A stretch of DNA of 64,000 nucleotides from an uncultured Lachnospiraceae bacterium (lineage in GTDB: Bacteria > Bacillota > Clostridia > Lachnospirales > Lachnospiraceae). Location of the stretch: NCBI GenBank assembly GCA_902489645.1, contig CABUAW010000006.1, positions 6,616 to 70,615 on the forward strand, written 5' to 3'. Under the pieces are notes generated by a model. The model saw only the letters and a list, made by a program, of their open reading frames with translations. It was not told the origin of the DNA and ran no database searches. Both the position numbers and the translations under genes were made by a program. Below are positions 1 to 9,257 of the stretch, piece by piece. Position 1 is the first letter of the stretch. Each line of letters opens with the position of its first letter.

Positions 1-1711
1 TTTCCGACAATGTCCCGGCCCCGCCGATAATCAGGCAGCCTCCCGATATTTTTTCAAATACCGGCGAAAAATCCATACGGTTCAATTCCTCAGATGTGGC
101 GCGGACAATTTTACCCTTGTCACACATGCCATAGGTGTTTAACGCCTTGGCAATACCAATGGAAATCTGGGATTTCATGCTCTCGTCCGTACCGGACACA
201 ACAAAGTTTATATCATACGGCGCCAGAATATCTTCTTTCTCCAAAAGTGAAGACTCCAATTTTGTGAATGTTTCCGCCAACTGCTTCTTCACATCTTTAA
301 TATCCACCGCTGTCGAAAAAATATTCAAAACCGTATCCGGTACCGGAATATCTTCGGTAACAATCTCGTCCTCATCTTCCAGTTGTTTTTCTGTCCCAAC
401 CGGCGTCGCTGCGGGCGTCTCTTCTGCGGCCGATGTTTCTTCTGCGGCCGTCTCTTCCGGGAACGTTTCTTCTGCAGATATTTCTTCCGGGGAGGTTTCC
501 GCCGCCGCATCGCCGTCGTCTACGTCCGCCGCTTCCTGTGTCTGCGTATCAGCTTCGGATATCTTTTCGCCAAAGAACAGGTCATAAGCCGTTTTATCCA
601 GCGTATTGTCTATAATCTCATCGTCCTCCTGCTCATCGCTCTCTCCCGCAATATCCTCCGGCGTCACCATCCGCATACGGCTGCTGAAATCCTCTTTCAC
701 CACCGGATGTCCGGCCGGGCGGCTGTTTTCCACTTTTCTCTGGATTCTTGCAACAAAATCCTCGTCCTCCGGCGCCGGATGATTCTCTGAAATTATCTCG
801 TCTTCCTCCGCGTCTTCATCCTGACCCGCCAAAATTGCGGCCGCCTTTGCCGCGATTACATCGGAATCCAATACCATCGTGGCTCCCATTTCGTCAGAGT
901 GTTCTTCTTCTGTTTCCGTCTTTGGCGCAACAGCCATGGCTTCCGTGCGTCCACCCTCGTCCAAATCATAAACATCCGAATACTCATCATCTTCCTGCAT
1001 ATATTCATCGACATTCAACGGCACATTCAGACCGCTGCGTTCCAAAAGGCCCTCGGAATCAAACATATAAGTGGCTCCGACCGTCTGCTGCATGGATGGG
1101 TTGGTATCCCGGCCCGCCGCAGACTTTCCGGCGGCCGCGCCTCCCGCCACCTCAGCTTTCAGTTCATTCGCCAAATCCACATACTCGCCGTGCCCGAACC
1201 ATAAAATAATTTCGTCGCACTCACGAATACATTTTTTATCTTCACCGGCCTCATGGTACAGCTTCGCCAGCTCATAGGCCCATTCTTCTATATATTCATA
1301 ATCCTTCAACTGTTCCAATGTATGAATAAGTACCGACGTCCGCTCGCCCTTCCCCTTGTCCAGACGATACCGGAGAATATACCGATGCAAATCTCTCGAT
1401 GCCACAGAAATAAATTCTTTATAATAATATTCCGCCTCCGAATAGCTGCCCTTCTCGATATATAAGCTGGTCAGTAAATCCAGGGCACGACGGCCCTTCG
1501 GCATCTTTTCATAAGCTTTTAAAAGAACCTTCTCCGCCAAATCATTTTCACCTTCATGTAAAAATATCTCTCCCAACAGGCACAGAGAGGACACGTTTTT
1601 CATTTTATTTAAATCCAACTTTTCAGCAAGTTTAATTGCCGTCACATAATCCTGGTCATAGGTGCAGCTTTTAATCTCCTTCATTAAATCTGCTTCATTA
1701 AATTTTTCCAC
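1..1711 (-). CDS. TPR protein with acidic linker and degenerate AAA-like domain (3' part outside window)
   Basis: The gene runs off the left edge; 570 codons are visible. I chose the GTG at 1711 because an AAGGAG box lies 8-9 nt upstream; no suitably spaced ATG exists. Residues 1-180 are helical and TPR-like. A long acidic, Ala/Glu-rich low-complexity linker follows (about 190-470, with repeats such as EETAAEETSAAEE). The last visible part resembles the start of a CbxX/SpoVK-type AAA domain, but its P-loop reads GTDESMKS, with Met where the Gly before Lys is expected, so ATP binding is doubtful. It has its own promoter (TTGTCA-17-TAAAAT, 1755-1783). Function is unknown. The TPR part suggests a protein-interaction scaffold; this is inference. 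Confidence 0.8.
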   Translation of the reverse strand, partial: MEKFNEADLMKEIKSCTYDQDYVTAIKLAEKLDLNKMKNVSSLCLLGEIFLHEGENDLAEKVLLKAYEKMPKGRRALDLLTSLYIEKGSYSEAEYYYKEFISVASRDLHRYILRYRLDKGKGERTSVLIHTLEQLKDYEYIEEWAYELAKLYHEAGEDKKCIRECDEIILWFGHGEYVDLANELKAEVAGGAAAGKSAAGRDTNPSMQQTVGATYMFDSEGLLERSGLNVPLNVDEYMQEDDEYSDVYDLDEGGRTEAMAVAPKTETEEEHSDEMGATMVLDSDVIAAKAAAILAGQDEDAEEDEIISENHPAPEDEDFVARIQRKVENSRPAGHPVVKEDFSSRMRMVTPEDIAGESDEQEDDEIIDNTLDKTAYDLFFGEKISEADTQTQEAADVDDGDAAAETSPEEISAEETFPEETAAEETSAAEETPAATPVGTEKQLEDEDEIVTEDIPVPDTVLNIFSTAVDIKDVKKQLAETFTKLESSLLEKEDILAPYDINFVVSGTDESMKSQISIGIAKALNTYGMCDKGKIVRATSEELNRMDFSPVFEKISGGCLIIGGAGTLSE

Positions 1712-1754
1712 GGTTTCATCTCCTTACGACTATATGCAATAATTACCCAAAATA

Positions 1755-1783
1755 ATTTTAACATAATTGAAATTTATTGACAA
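1755..1783 (-). promoter_or_regulatory. Sigma-A promoter of the TPR gene
   Basis: On the minus strand TTGTCA (1783-1778) and TAAAAT (1760-1755) are separated by exactly 17 nt, about 45 nt before the GTG start at 1711. Confidence 0.75.
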
Positions 1784-1839
1784 TAGTTGATAAATCCGTC
1801 AGTCAAAGACTATGTATGATTTCCCATCATTTTCGCAAC

Positions 1840-1884
1840 AAAAAAAAAGCAGCCATCCTATCTTTTTTTGATTCGGATGGCCGC
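1840..1884 (-). terminator. Intrinsic terminator of the putative ncRNA
   Basis: The minus strand has a GCGGCCATCC / GGATGGCTGC stem (1884-1875 with 1858-1849, one G-U pair) followed by nine T. It lies downstream of the ncRNA promoter and upstream of the TPR gene promoter, so it separates the two units. Confidence 0.75.
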
Positions 1885-2411
1885 TCAACAATGAACTGGT
1901 TCAATCATACTTAAATTCCTTTCTTACTATGAATCGATATATACTTCATATCGCTAATAGTAGCTTTATCTCACTATTCAGTTTTTCCGGTATATCTAAT
2001 TTATAAAAATAATACCTTAATCATTTAACTTTTTATTTAAACTATATTTGTATCGGAGCGTTTTTTACAATCAATTTCTTTGCTACTCATGTAACTTTTT
2101 TGTTCTTACAATAATTGGATGATTATGTATAATTGATGAACTTCTTCCAGGCTTTCTCCGAATTATTTATCATATACTGACTTGTATCTGGACTTCTAAA
2201 CTAACTTTATCAATTTTGATTTTTTATTAAGTATTTCAACACCCTGCAAATATTCTATCTGTTATTTACAAACTATCAATTTCTTAAATATGCTCTTCTC
2301 GCAAAGAATATAATCATCTGAATTATTGAGCGGTTATTATTTCATTGGACTCACCTCTTATTTTATATTTTTCTAACTTCTTTCGATTTAGAAGTTCTTT
2401 TGTTTGTTTAT
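1840..2411 (-). ncRNA. Candidate long structured non-coding RNA (about 570 nt), unrecognised family
   Basis: A perfect consensus promoter (2418-2446) predicts a start near 2411. A hairpin with a U-tract (1840-1884) gives the end. Between them no minus-strand ORF exceeds about 20 codons, and most short ORFs lack a ribosome binding site. Stems visible on the minus strand: AACTTCT/AGAAGTT near the 5' end; TGTAAATA/TATTTGCA; a longer-range UCGGAG/CUCCGA pair (2156-2161 with 2053-2058); GGTAT/ATACC; and near the 3' end GCGATAT/ATATCG extended by ACTAT/ATAGT. An overlapping AATAGT/ACTATT hairpin would exclude the last. Two tiny ORFs have good ribosome binding sites: Met-Lys-stop after AGAGGTGAG near 2343, and MIEPVHC just before the terminator. 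I do not recognise tmRNA, RNase P, 6S or a known riboswitch. A decayed gene is the main alternative. Confidence 0.5.
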
Positions 2412-2417
2412 GTCTAT

Positions 2418-2446
2418 ATTATACTCATGCCCTCCCGATTTGTCAA
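2418..2446 (-). promoter_or_regulatory. Perfect consensus sigma-A promoter of the putative ncRNA
   Basis: TTGACA (2446-2441), 17-nt spacer, TATAAT (2423-2418): twelve of twelve consensus positions at optimal spacing, stronger than any gene promoter noted in this window. No ORF of credible size follows it. Confidence 0.85.
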
Positions 2447-2570
2447 TACATTTTTTGAAAATTTTTAAATTTATTTTTTAATTCGTGGGCCGATATCCAT
2501 TTTATCTGTTTTTATTGTATATATTTTCTGAATTTTCAGTCTTTTTGTGCTATTCGAATAAAAGCGCTAA

Positions 2571-2608
2571 AATCCGGCGGCAGTGGATTTTTCCGCCGCC
2601 GCCGGATT
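2571..2608 (-). terminator. Terminator after jetC
   Basis: An 11-bp stem AATCCGGCGGC / GCCGCCGGATT (2571-2581 with 2598-2608) begins 17 nt after the jetC stop. The T-run is only four residues. It separates the jet operon from the ncRNA promoter. Confidence 0.65.
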
Positions 2609-2624
2609 CCGGCACGTATATGAT

Positions 2625-5600
2625 TCAGATAAAATCAAAAACTTCCTGTTCAAATTCCAGCTTTTCATATGCCATCGAAGTCACATCCACATTGGAGCTG
2701 TAATCCACGATGACCGTCTGCTGCATTTTATCAATCATCTTCTGTCCCAGAATATAATTGACGTCAAACTTGCCCGTAATGGCCGGCGTCGCGCCGCGTG
2801 TCGGCACGATGAGCTGAACGCGGTTTGCCCGGAGCAGTTCAAAAATCGGCTGCCAGATATAAATATCCTTGGCAGCGCCAAAAGGATTATCAATAAAAAT
2901 CACCTTCTGCAAATCCGAACCGTCGCCGCCGCCGGAATATACCATGGAAATATAGTTGATGACGCCAATTAAAAACTGAATGTAAATGCCCTGAGACTGT
3001 CCCGTACTGCCTACGGCCTCTTCGTATTTGAGATAACGGCTCTGTTCCTTCACCCGTTCCCGTTTATAAAGATTCAGACGTATGGCGTTCATATCCGTAA
3101 CAATAACGGAAAACAGACGTTTCCATGAAAGCTGCTGACGAATATAGGCCACCCGTTCCTCCTGGGTATCGTAGGCATCTGTCCGGGCCACAATAGCATC
3201 AATATAATCGGACATCCGCTGTGCATAGGTTTCTTCTTTTACATATGGGATTTTCAGCATGACCATCGGAATCTGACGGCCATCCAGCATAATGCGGGAA
3301 TAGGCCGGGAAACGTTCCAGTTCCGCCCGGATACTGGCGCACCGCTGCAAGCACTGTTTTTCGAAATTCTCTTTAATCTGCACCATATCCCGGATAGTTT
3401 TTTCAATACGTTCTTTCTCAAGCCGCACAATCTGAGCCGTCTCTAAAAGCTGGCGTATCAGCTCTCCGGCCTCCGAAACAGACGCCGGCATACCGGCCTC
3501 CTTGCGAATGGCCTCCGATAATTCGGCGGCAGACAATAAGCGCAGGCTCTCCACCGTTTTTTCCTTATCCCGCTCAAAGCCTTCCCGTTTTCTCTGAAGC
3601 TCCGTGCGCAGACGCTGATATTTCTCACTAATCTCCCGATGCTTTCTGCGGATATCCACATCCATCGCATAGGTTTCCTTTGTCCGGTTGAAAAGGATAT
3701 TTTCATTTCGGATGGTTCTTTCCAAATCCCGCTTTATATCATCATAGGTCCGCAAATCCCTGTAGGCGTTTTGGATTCCTTCCTCCGCCTTCTGACATTT
3801 TTCTTTCATGGCCTCCAGCGCCTGACGCTGCTGCTCAGAAAATGCCGCATAATCGCTGTTCGCCAAATCAATTGGATGAAAAGCGCCATATTTTTCTTCA
3901 ACGGTGCTTACCCCGTGAGCCACACGGCCAAACAGTTTATTCTTATCTTCCCGATACTGAACCAGAGCCGTTTCCTGTGTCTCTATCTCCGACCTTAATT
4001 CTGAAAGCGCTTTTTCCAAAGCCTCGATATCCGCAGCTTCCACCGGTATCAGACGATGTTCTTTGGACATGGCCTCCAGCATCGCCGGGTCAATGCCCCG
4101 CTTTTGAATCATGTGAAGAGACGTATCCATCATCTGCTGATAGCTTTCGAGGAGCCGCTTTTTATCTTCCAAATCCGTATGCTCTTTTTCATAGGCCTCC
4201 TTCAGGCCTTTAAAGCGGGCGTCCAAAGCCTCCGGGCTTAAATCATTCTCTCCCGGCTCACCCGGCAGATAATAGGCTTCATAAAGCTCATGCCACTGGC
4301 TTTCCATGCGTCCGGTTTCTTCCCTCAGCGCCTTCTTCTGAGCTTCAAGCTGTTCCACCGTTTCTTTGGCCCAATCCAATTTTTCCCGGGCCAGTTTTTG
4401 CTGATTTTTATTTTTATCAATGGCAGCCTCCAACTGACGCTTCTGTCCCTGAACGGCCGTCAACTGTTCTTCCACGCCGTTCATTTGCTCGAGAATATCG
4501 ATATCCTGGTCCAGCCCCTCGTTTTCCAGAGCCGTCTTTTTCAGTTCTTCATCCGTCTCACTCCGGCACGTCTGGCAATTTTTGAGCATTTCACCGTCTT
4601 TTTGAATTTTCTGTCCCAATCCGTCCAGTTCACCCTGAAGCTCGTTCCATCGTTCTATATGTTTCGGATAATACTGCTGGAAATTCAGTTCAAACCCGGC
4701 CATATACCTCCGGTCAGCCGTCATTGTCTGTTCCCGGTCAGACAGCCGGGTCAGGGCCGTCCGCATATCCTTCAGCGTTTTTTCCAGCCGCTCGCAGGCT
4801 TCCCGGCGAGACGTTTCATTCATGTACCATTCCGGATTTTTGGACAAAAAGAGAATCTCCGCCCCGTCAACAACTTCATCCTGGCGCATCACCTGCGCCA
4901 GTGAAATCACAGGGACAAGTCCATCGCCCAAATCCATTCCGAACAGCACCCTGTCCTCTTTTATTTTAGACAGGCCGCTCTCAAGAATAATCGCTCCCGG
5001 CAAAAACGGAATCCGCTCCAGAAGTATTTTTCTGTCATAATCGCTGATATCCTTCAAATAATCGCCGCCGAAAACACATTTCAGGCCATGACAGCGCCGT
5101 ATATAGGCCATCACCGTCTCCGCCGCCGGACTCAGCACCGCCGGGCTTCCCTGACGCAGATTATCCAGTTGTTTTTCAAGCCTCCTTATCTCTCTGCCCT
5201 TTAGCTCACCGTCCAGAATCACCTTACGAAGCTGCGCGTCGATAAGCTCCGAAAGAGATTCGCCGTCGCCGGCCCGGTAAATTTGGATAAGCTTATCCCG
5301 CTTTTCTTTCTCCGATGCGTAGCTGTCCAAAAATTCCTTTAATTTGATTTTTTCCTCTTCAAGCCGCTGCCGCTCCCGGCCGCTTTCCCCGACTTCCAGC
5401 GTCAGCCGCTGAATGTCCGCATCCAGCATTGCCCTTTTTTCCGTAAGCTCCCGGTATTTCAGTTCTCCGGCTCCCCTCCGCTGCTTTTTTTCGCGGAGTG
5501 TCCGGCCGATATTTTCCAGAAAAAGTACAGGGACCTTGCGGCACAGGCGATTCAGTTCGTCCGAATTTTTCTTTTCCTGAGCCGCGGCTTCCTTCAACCG

Positions 5601-7013
5601 GCTTTCAAGGACAGCGCCATCGCTGAAAAGCTGACGCTCCTTTTCCTGAGCCTCCGAAAATAAATCCGCCGTTTCCCCCAGGGCCTTCTCGGCCGACCAG
5701 ATTTTTTTATTCGAAAGCTGGCGTTGTTCCTGAACCATCGAAAAGCGAATCCGTGCCAGCCTTTGAAGCTCTTCCAAAAGCCCCTCCGTATCCTCCTTAT
5801 CCTGGGACAGATAGATTTTCAGCGCTTCCCACTGACCCCGGACATCCAGATATCCGGCATAATCATTGACGCTCTCCGCCAAAGCCAGTTCCTGACATTT
5901 TTTCTCCAGCGTCTGTTTCATCTGCTCCAGCTTCCCGGCATACGTGTCCGTATCTTCTTCCAGACGCTGCAAATGTTCCTGGCTCTCCTGAATTTTTACC
6001 GTATCCAGTTTTCTGGAAATCTCCTGGATATGCTTTTGTGCATATTCCTTTTCCTTCTGAAAAACGGCCAATTCCTTTTCTTTATTCCGGTGAATCCCCG
6101 TCACGGTATGATACGCCCGTACCATATCCGTTTCCACGGCTTCTTTTTCTTCATAGACTTTCTTTAAAAGCGCCGCCCTTCCCGAAAAACTTTCCAGTAT
6201 TTCGGCCTGACGGTCATAGTAATTTATCTCTTCCTTCCGGGCGGCCAGTTCGGCCAGCTTATCCTTAATCTGCACCAGCGTATCCGCCATATCCGCATTT
6301 GAGCTGTCATTTTGCTGGAAGGCTTTTTGAATGATTTCCTCAATCAGAAGGTCCTCAACAATTTTCCGGGTGGTCCGGTAACGATTTTCAAAATAGGCCC
6401 GCACGTGCCCCTCGGTCTTATTGATGCCCCGAAGAATTTCCCAATGACTTTCATACAGGCCATACCGGCTGATAAACCGCTGATATTCGCCTTTTCTTTC
6501 AAAAATATGCACGTCCAGCCCCATATCCCGGCGCCCCAAATCCTTCAGATAGGTTTTAAGCCCCGTGTAGGTTACCCGTTCTTTTCCGTCGCTCAACGGA
6601 AGATTGACCAAATCGTTGTCATTATACCCCCGGTAAAATATGACATAGTTAAAATACTCAATGGCGGCGGCCTCCCGAAGCTCCTCCCGGGCTTTCCGGG
6701 CGCAGAAGCCTGTCAGCATGTATTTATAGCCATCTTTAATAAACCGGTCGTCCAGCTTCCATTCAATCAGGGAATGAATCGTTTTACTTCCCTGTTCCGT
6801 ACGGAAGAGCTTTTCAATGGGCTGTTTATCGTCCAGCGTACAGTTGGGTATGAGATTCTGAAAAAGCAAAAGCATCAGCACGCTTTTACCTCCGCCGTTG
6901 GCCAAATCATACAGCGCATTTTTGCCGTCAAAGCGAAGAATAAAATCATCATAAAACTGGGTCCCGAAATTATATTTCACATTATTGACGCGAATCCGAT
7001 GAATATGCGGCAT
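2625..7013 (-). CDS. jetC: JetC / MksB-like SMC-family ATPase (condensin-like, Wadjet family)
   Basis: 1462 aa. The N-terminal head carries a Walker A NGGGKS at residues 39-44. A long Glu/Lys/Gln-rich region follows and is predicted to form two coiled-coil arms around a hinge. The C-terminal head has a signature-like STGQSQG segment (about 1330) and Walker B VIFIDNPFG (about 1371). This is the head-coil-hinge-coil-head layout of MukB/MksB/JetC. In the known systems this ATPase works with a kleisin (JetA) and a MukE-like protein (JetB) to extrude or recognise DNA; complete Wadjet also has the Toprim nuclease JetD, which cleaves plasmids. The start overlaps the end of jetB by 32 nt, so the two are translationally coupled. 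No JetD-like ORF follows: the next 600 nt lack genes. Confidence 0.85.
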   Translation of the reverse strand: MPHIHRIRVNNVKYNFGTQFYDDFILRFDGKNALYDLANGGGKSVLMLLLFQNLIPNCTLDDKQPIEKLFRTEQGSKTIHSLIEWKLDDRFIKDGYKYMLTGFCARKAREELREAAAIEYFNYVIFYRGYNDNDLVNLPLSDGKERVTYTGLKTYLKDLGRRDMGLDVHIFERKGEYQRFISRYGLYESHWEILRGINKTEGHVRAYFENRYRTTRKIVEDLLIEEIIQKAFQQNDSSNADMADTLVQIKDKLAELAARKEEINYYDRQAEILESFSGRAALLKKVYEEKEAVETDMVRAYHTVTGIHRNKEKELAVFQKEKEYAQKHIQEISRKLDTVKIQESQEHLQRLEEDTDTYAGKLEQMKQTLEKKCQELALAESVNDYAGYLDVRGQWEALKIYLSQDKEDTEGLLEELQRLARIRFSMVQEQRQLSNKKIWSAEKALGETADLFSEAQEKERQLFSDGAVLESRLKEAAAQEKKNSDELNRLCRKVPVLFLENIGRTLREKKQRRGAGELKYRELTEKRAMLDADIQRLTLEVGESGRERQRLEEEKIKLKEFLDSYASEKEKRDKLIQIYRAGDGESLSELIDAQLRKVILDGELKGREIRRLEKQLDNLRQGSPAVLSPAAETVMAYIRRCHGLKCVFGGDYLKDISDYDRKILLERIPFLPGAIILESGLSKIKEDRVLFGMDLGDGLVPVISLAQVMRQDEVVDGAEILFLSKNPEWYMNETSRREACERLEKTLKDMRTALTRLSDREQTMTADRRYMAGFELNFQQYYPKHIERWNELQGELDGLGQKIQKDGEMLKNCQTCRSETDEELKKTALENEGLDQDIDILEQMNGVEEQLTAVQGQKRQLEAAIDKNKNQQKLAREKLDWAKETVEQLEAQKKALREETGRMESQWHELYEAYYLPGEPGENDLSPEALDARFKGLKEAYEKEHTDLEDKKRLLESYQQMMDTSLHMIQKRGIDPAMLEAMSKEHRLIPVEAADIEALEKALSELRSEIETQETALVQYREDKNKLFGRVAHGVSTVEEKYGAFHPIDLANSDYAAFSEQQRQALEAMKEKCQKAEEGIQNAYRDLRTYDDIKRDLERTIRNENILFNRTKETYAMDVDIRRKHREISEKYQRLRTELQRKREGFERDKEKTVESLRLLSAAELSEAIRKEAGMPASVSEAGELIRQLLETAQIVRLEKERIEKTIRDMVQIKENFEKQCLQRCASIRAELERFPAYSRIMLDGRQIPMVMLKIPYVKEETYAQRMSDYIDAIVARTDAYDTQEERVAYIRQQLSWKRLFSVIVTDMNAIRLNLYKRERVKEQSRYLKYEEAVGSTGQSQGIYIQFLIGVINYISMVYSGGGDGSDLQKVIFIDNPFGAAKDIYIWQPIFELLRANRVQLIVPTRGATPAITGKFDVNYILGQKMIDKMQQTVIVDYSSNVDVTSMAYEKLEFEQEVFDFI

Positions 7014-7719
7014 CTCTTTCCCCTCCTGTCACGATGTTGTATAAACGTCCCCGGTTTTCCTCGTAATAATTTTCCGCCAAAGCCCGGAAACGGGGCTTAA
7101 TATAATACTTTCCCTGGGACTCGAAAAATAAATCCTGTGAAATCAGGAAGTTAAAGACCAGCTTTACAAAACCGGTTTTTGAACCGCGGGCGGCTTTCAG
7201 GGATGCCATATCCTCATTTGAAGGAATCAGCGGCATATCCTCCCAGAGGGCGGCCAGCGTCTCAAAGCTGTTTTCCTCCACCGCATTTAACGCCTTGCTG
7301 TGCAAGGCCTTCATGGCCCGCCGCATGGAACTGTCCGTCTGGGCAATAACCTCCTCACTGCGCACATAATCCGCATAGGAAAAGCTTCCCGAATCCTGAT
7401 AAAATAAAAGAATCACATTGTATATTATAAAATACGCAAGATACAGCTCACGATTCAAACGAAGGCCGATGGCCCGCTTCAACTCATCATTGGTAAAGCC
7501 GAAAATACGGTTGCCCTCTCCGGCCGTCACATATAAACGGTTGCCAAATTCATAGAGGCTCAGATTGGATTTTTTCAAAATAGACATGAGAATATCATAG
7601 ACTTCGCTGTTGTTCCGATAGTCCTCATAAAGCTCCACATGCTGTGCGCTGCCAACCTCTTCCCCCACGATAAGCAGCGTAAATATTTCCATCGCCTTGT
7701 CCAGATTCCGGTGGTCCAT
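6982..7719 (-). CDS. jetB: JetB / MukE-like subunit (DUF6063-type)
   Basis: 245 aa. The start is the ATG at 7719, which shares its A with the jetA stop (TGATG) and has AAGGAAGGGA upstream; a GTG at 7722 is the alternative. The protein is soluble and mostly helical, of the size of MukE/JetB winged-helix subunits that bridge the kleisin and the SMC heads. Its identity rests mainly on its place between JetA-like and JetC-like genes and on length; I see no diagnostic motif. The C-terminal 10 codons overlap jetC. Confidence 0.75.
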   Translation of the reverse strand: MDHRNLDKAMEIFTLLIVGEEVGSAQHVELYEDYRNNSEVYDILMSILKKSNLSLYEFGNRLYVTAGEGNRIFGFTNDELKRAIGLRLNRELYLAYFIIYNVILLFYQDSGSFSYADYVRSEEVIAQTDSSMRRAMKALHSKALNAVEENSFETLAALWEDMPLIPSNEDMASLKAARGSKTGFVKLVFNFLISQDLFFESQGKYYIKPRFRALAENYYEENRGRLYNIVTGGERDAAYSSDSRQ

Positions 7720-9242
7720 CACATTCCCTTCCTTTCAAATCGTATATTCGTAAAATAGCCGCTCTCACCAATAGAAATCCTTTCTTCCGGTAAAAATTCC
7801 AATGTGAATTTTAAATCTTCATAGGCTTTGTCCCTGTCCCGCAAAACCATTTCGGCCATCACCTCTTCCAGAAAGGTATCCGGGTTTTCCCGGATTTCCG
7901 CCAGATTATAGCTTTCCTTCTGGCTCAGATGGGCTAAAAAGGCATAGTAATCGCCGTTGTGCGAAATGGTGTCCGTAAATTTCATCACATAAAGGTAATG
8001 AAGTTCCGACAAAGTCAGGCGCTTTCGCTGAATCAACGCATCAAAAAGAACCTTTAAAAGCATTGTATGATTATGGCGGATGCGCGCTTCTTCCAGCTCG
8101 TCTTCAAAGACATAGGTTTCTTCCTCCCCGTCCGGCAGAGCCTCTCCCGCCTCCGCGCCCTCCGGCTGACAGGACAGTAAATCCTCCAGCCGTCCAAGCT
8201 GAAACGTTTTTCGGATTTTCAGGCCGAATAACGGCGCCGTCATCGGTTCCAGCAGACGGATATCGTCCCGCTCCATGGCATTTTTAAGCAAATCCGAAAA
8301 ATCCATCGTCCGCCGGAAACGGCTTCGCTTTGCTTTCAGCATCATTTCATCCGCCTGAACCTGGAGGTCGGTACATGCGGCCAGCAAAGCCTCATGCCGC
8401 TCCATAGCCCTTTTAAGCTCCTGATTGAGATAATAAATTTCCTCCATAGCCTGCGGCTGATAATTTTCTTCTCTGGCCCTCAGAAGCGCTTTTTTCACCA
8501 ATTCCAGGTTTGCATCAAAGAGCTTCTGCTCTTCCTCAAACCATTTCAGGCCGCTTTGCGAAAAATCCTCCAGCGCTTTCATCCCTTCAAAAATATTGTG
8601 ACTCAGCAGCGTGACAATCTCGCTCTGACGCAGCATCAGCCGGGTCACCTCACTGTTAATACGCCGGATGACATCCGCGCCGCCGCGGAAATTCCGGGAA
8701 CGAATCATTTTTTCCAGAAGAAGCTGCTGAATACTAATCGGGCTCTCCTCCTTCGCTTCCTTTGTTTCCAGATAAAATTCAATTCCGTCCGAAGAAATGC
8801 TGTAGCCGATATCTCCCTCCTGATAGCTGCTCTCAATAAGCCGGCTTCTTCCCCGCTTCATACACCGCTCTTTCGGGTCATAATACTCAAAATAAAAAGG
8901 ACGGCCCTCATTCGTCAGCTTATCAAATATATATTGGCAAAGCGCCGACAGGGTTTCTTCCGCTTCCTCAATTTCAAAATCCCGGATAAGTAATTCCCTG
9001 AGAAAATTTTCATAATCACCATAGGTCACCTTCCGGTCATTAAAGCTGTTTTCTTCAATAAAAAAACGGAGGACGGCCATGGTGACATATCCCATATCAA
9101 TCCTTTCATACCGTCCTTCCCTGAACTGATTCAGCGAATAATCGCACAGCCTGAAAAACGGATAAAACTTTTTCAGGTTTAGCATCCGTTCCTCATGTTC
9201 ATTGATGATATCATGGATTAAAATATGAGATTCCGTCCCCAT
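7719..9242 (-). CDS. jetA: JetA / MukF-like kleisin subunit
   Basis: 507 aa, start ATG at 9242 with a GAGGAGGAGA box. The N-terminal third (for example FYPFFRLCDYSLNQ) looks like the winged-helix region of clostridial JetA-type proteins. The middle (about 200-310) is a long charged helix with heptad character. A Glu-rich linker near 365-395 precedes a C-terminal globular part that would contact the SMC head. In Wadjet and MksBEF this is the kleisin closing the SMC ring. It begins 15 nt after the small membrane protein gene and ends in a one-base stop/start overlap with jetB. Assignment is from architecture and context. Confidence 0.8.
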   Translation of the reverse strand: MGTESHILIHDIINEHEERMLNLKKFYPFFRLCDYSLNQFREGRYERIDMGYVTMAVLRFFIEENSFNDRKVTYGDYENFLRELLIRDFEIEEAEETLSALCQYIFDKLTNEGRPFYFEYYDPKERCMKRGRSRLIESSYQEGDIGYSISSDGIEFYLETKEAKEESPISIQQLLLEKMIRSRNFRGGADVIRRINSEVTRLMLRQSEIVTLLSHNIFEGMKALEDFSQSGLKWFEEEQKLFDANLELVKKALLRAREENYQPQAMEEIYYLNQELKRAMERHEALLAACTDLQVQADEMMLKAKRSRFRRTMDFSDLLKNAMERDDIRLLEPMTAPLFGLKIRKTFQLGRLEDLLSCQPEGAEAGEALPDGEEETYVFEDELEEARIRHNHTMLLKVLFDALIQRKRLTLSELHYLYVMKFTDTISHNGDYYAFLAHLSQKESYNLAEIRENPDTFLEEVMAEMVLRDRDKAYEDLKFTLEFLPEERISIGESGYFTNIRFERKGM

Positions 9243-9257
9243 GGTCTCCTCCTCTAA

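Noticed and set aside
6312..7100. A 262-codon plus-strand ORF opposite jetC/jetB
   Set aside because: It is antisense to the conserved SMC head containing the Walker A motif; composition is Pro/Phe/Ile-rich and there is no promoter or ribosome binding site.
2625..9242. A complete Wadjet (JetABCD) defence system
   Set aside because: No Toprim-type JetD ORF exists on either side; calling it complete would overstate the evidence.
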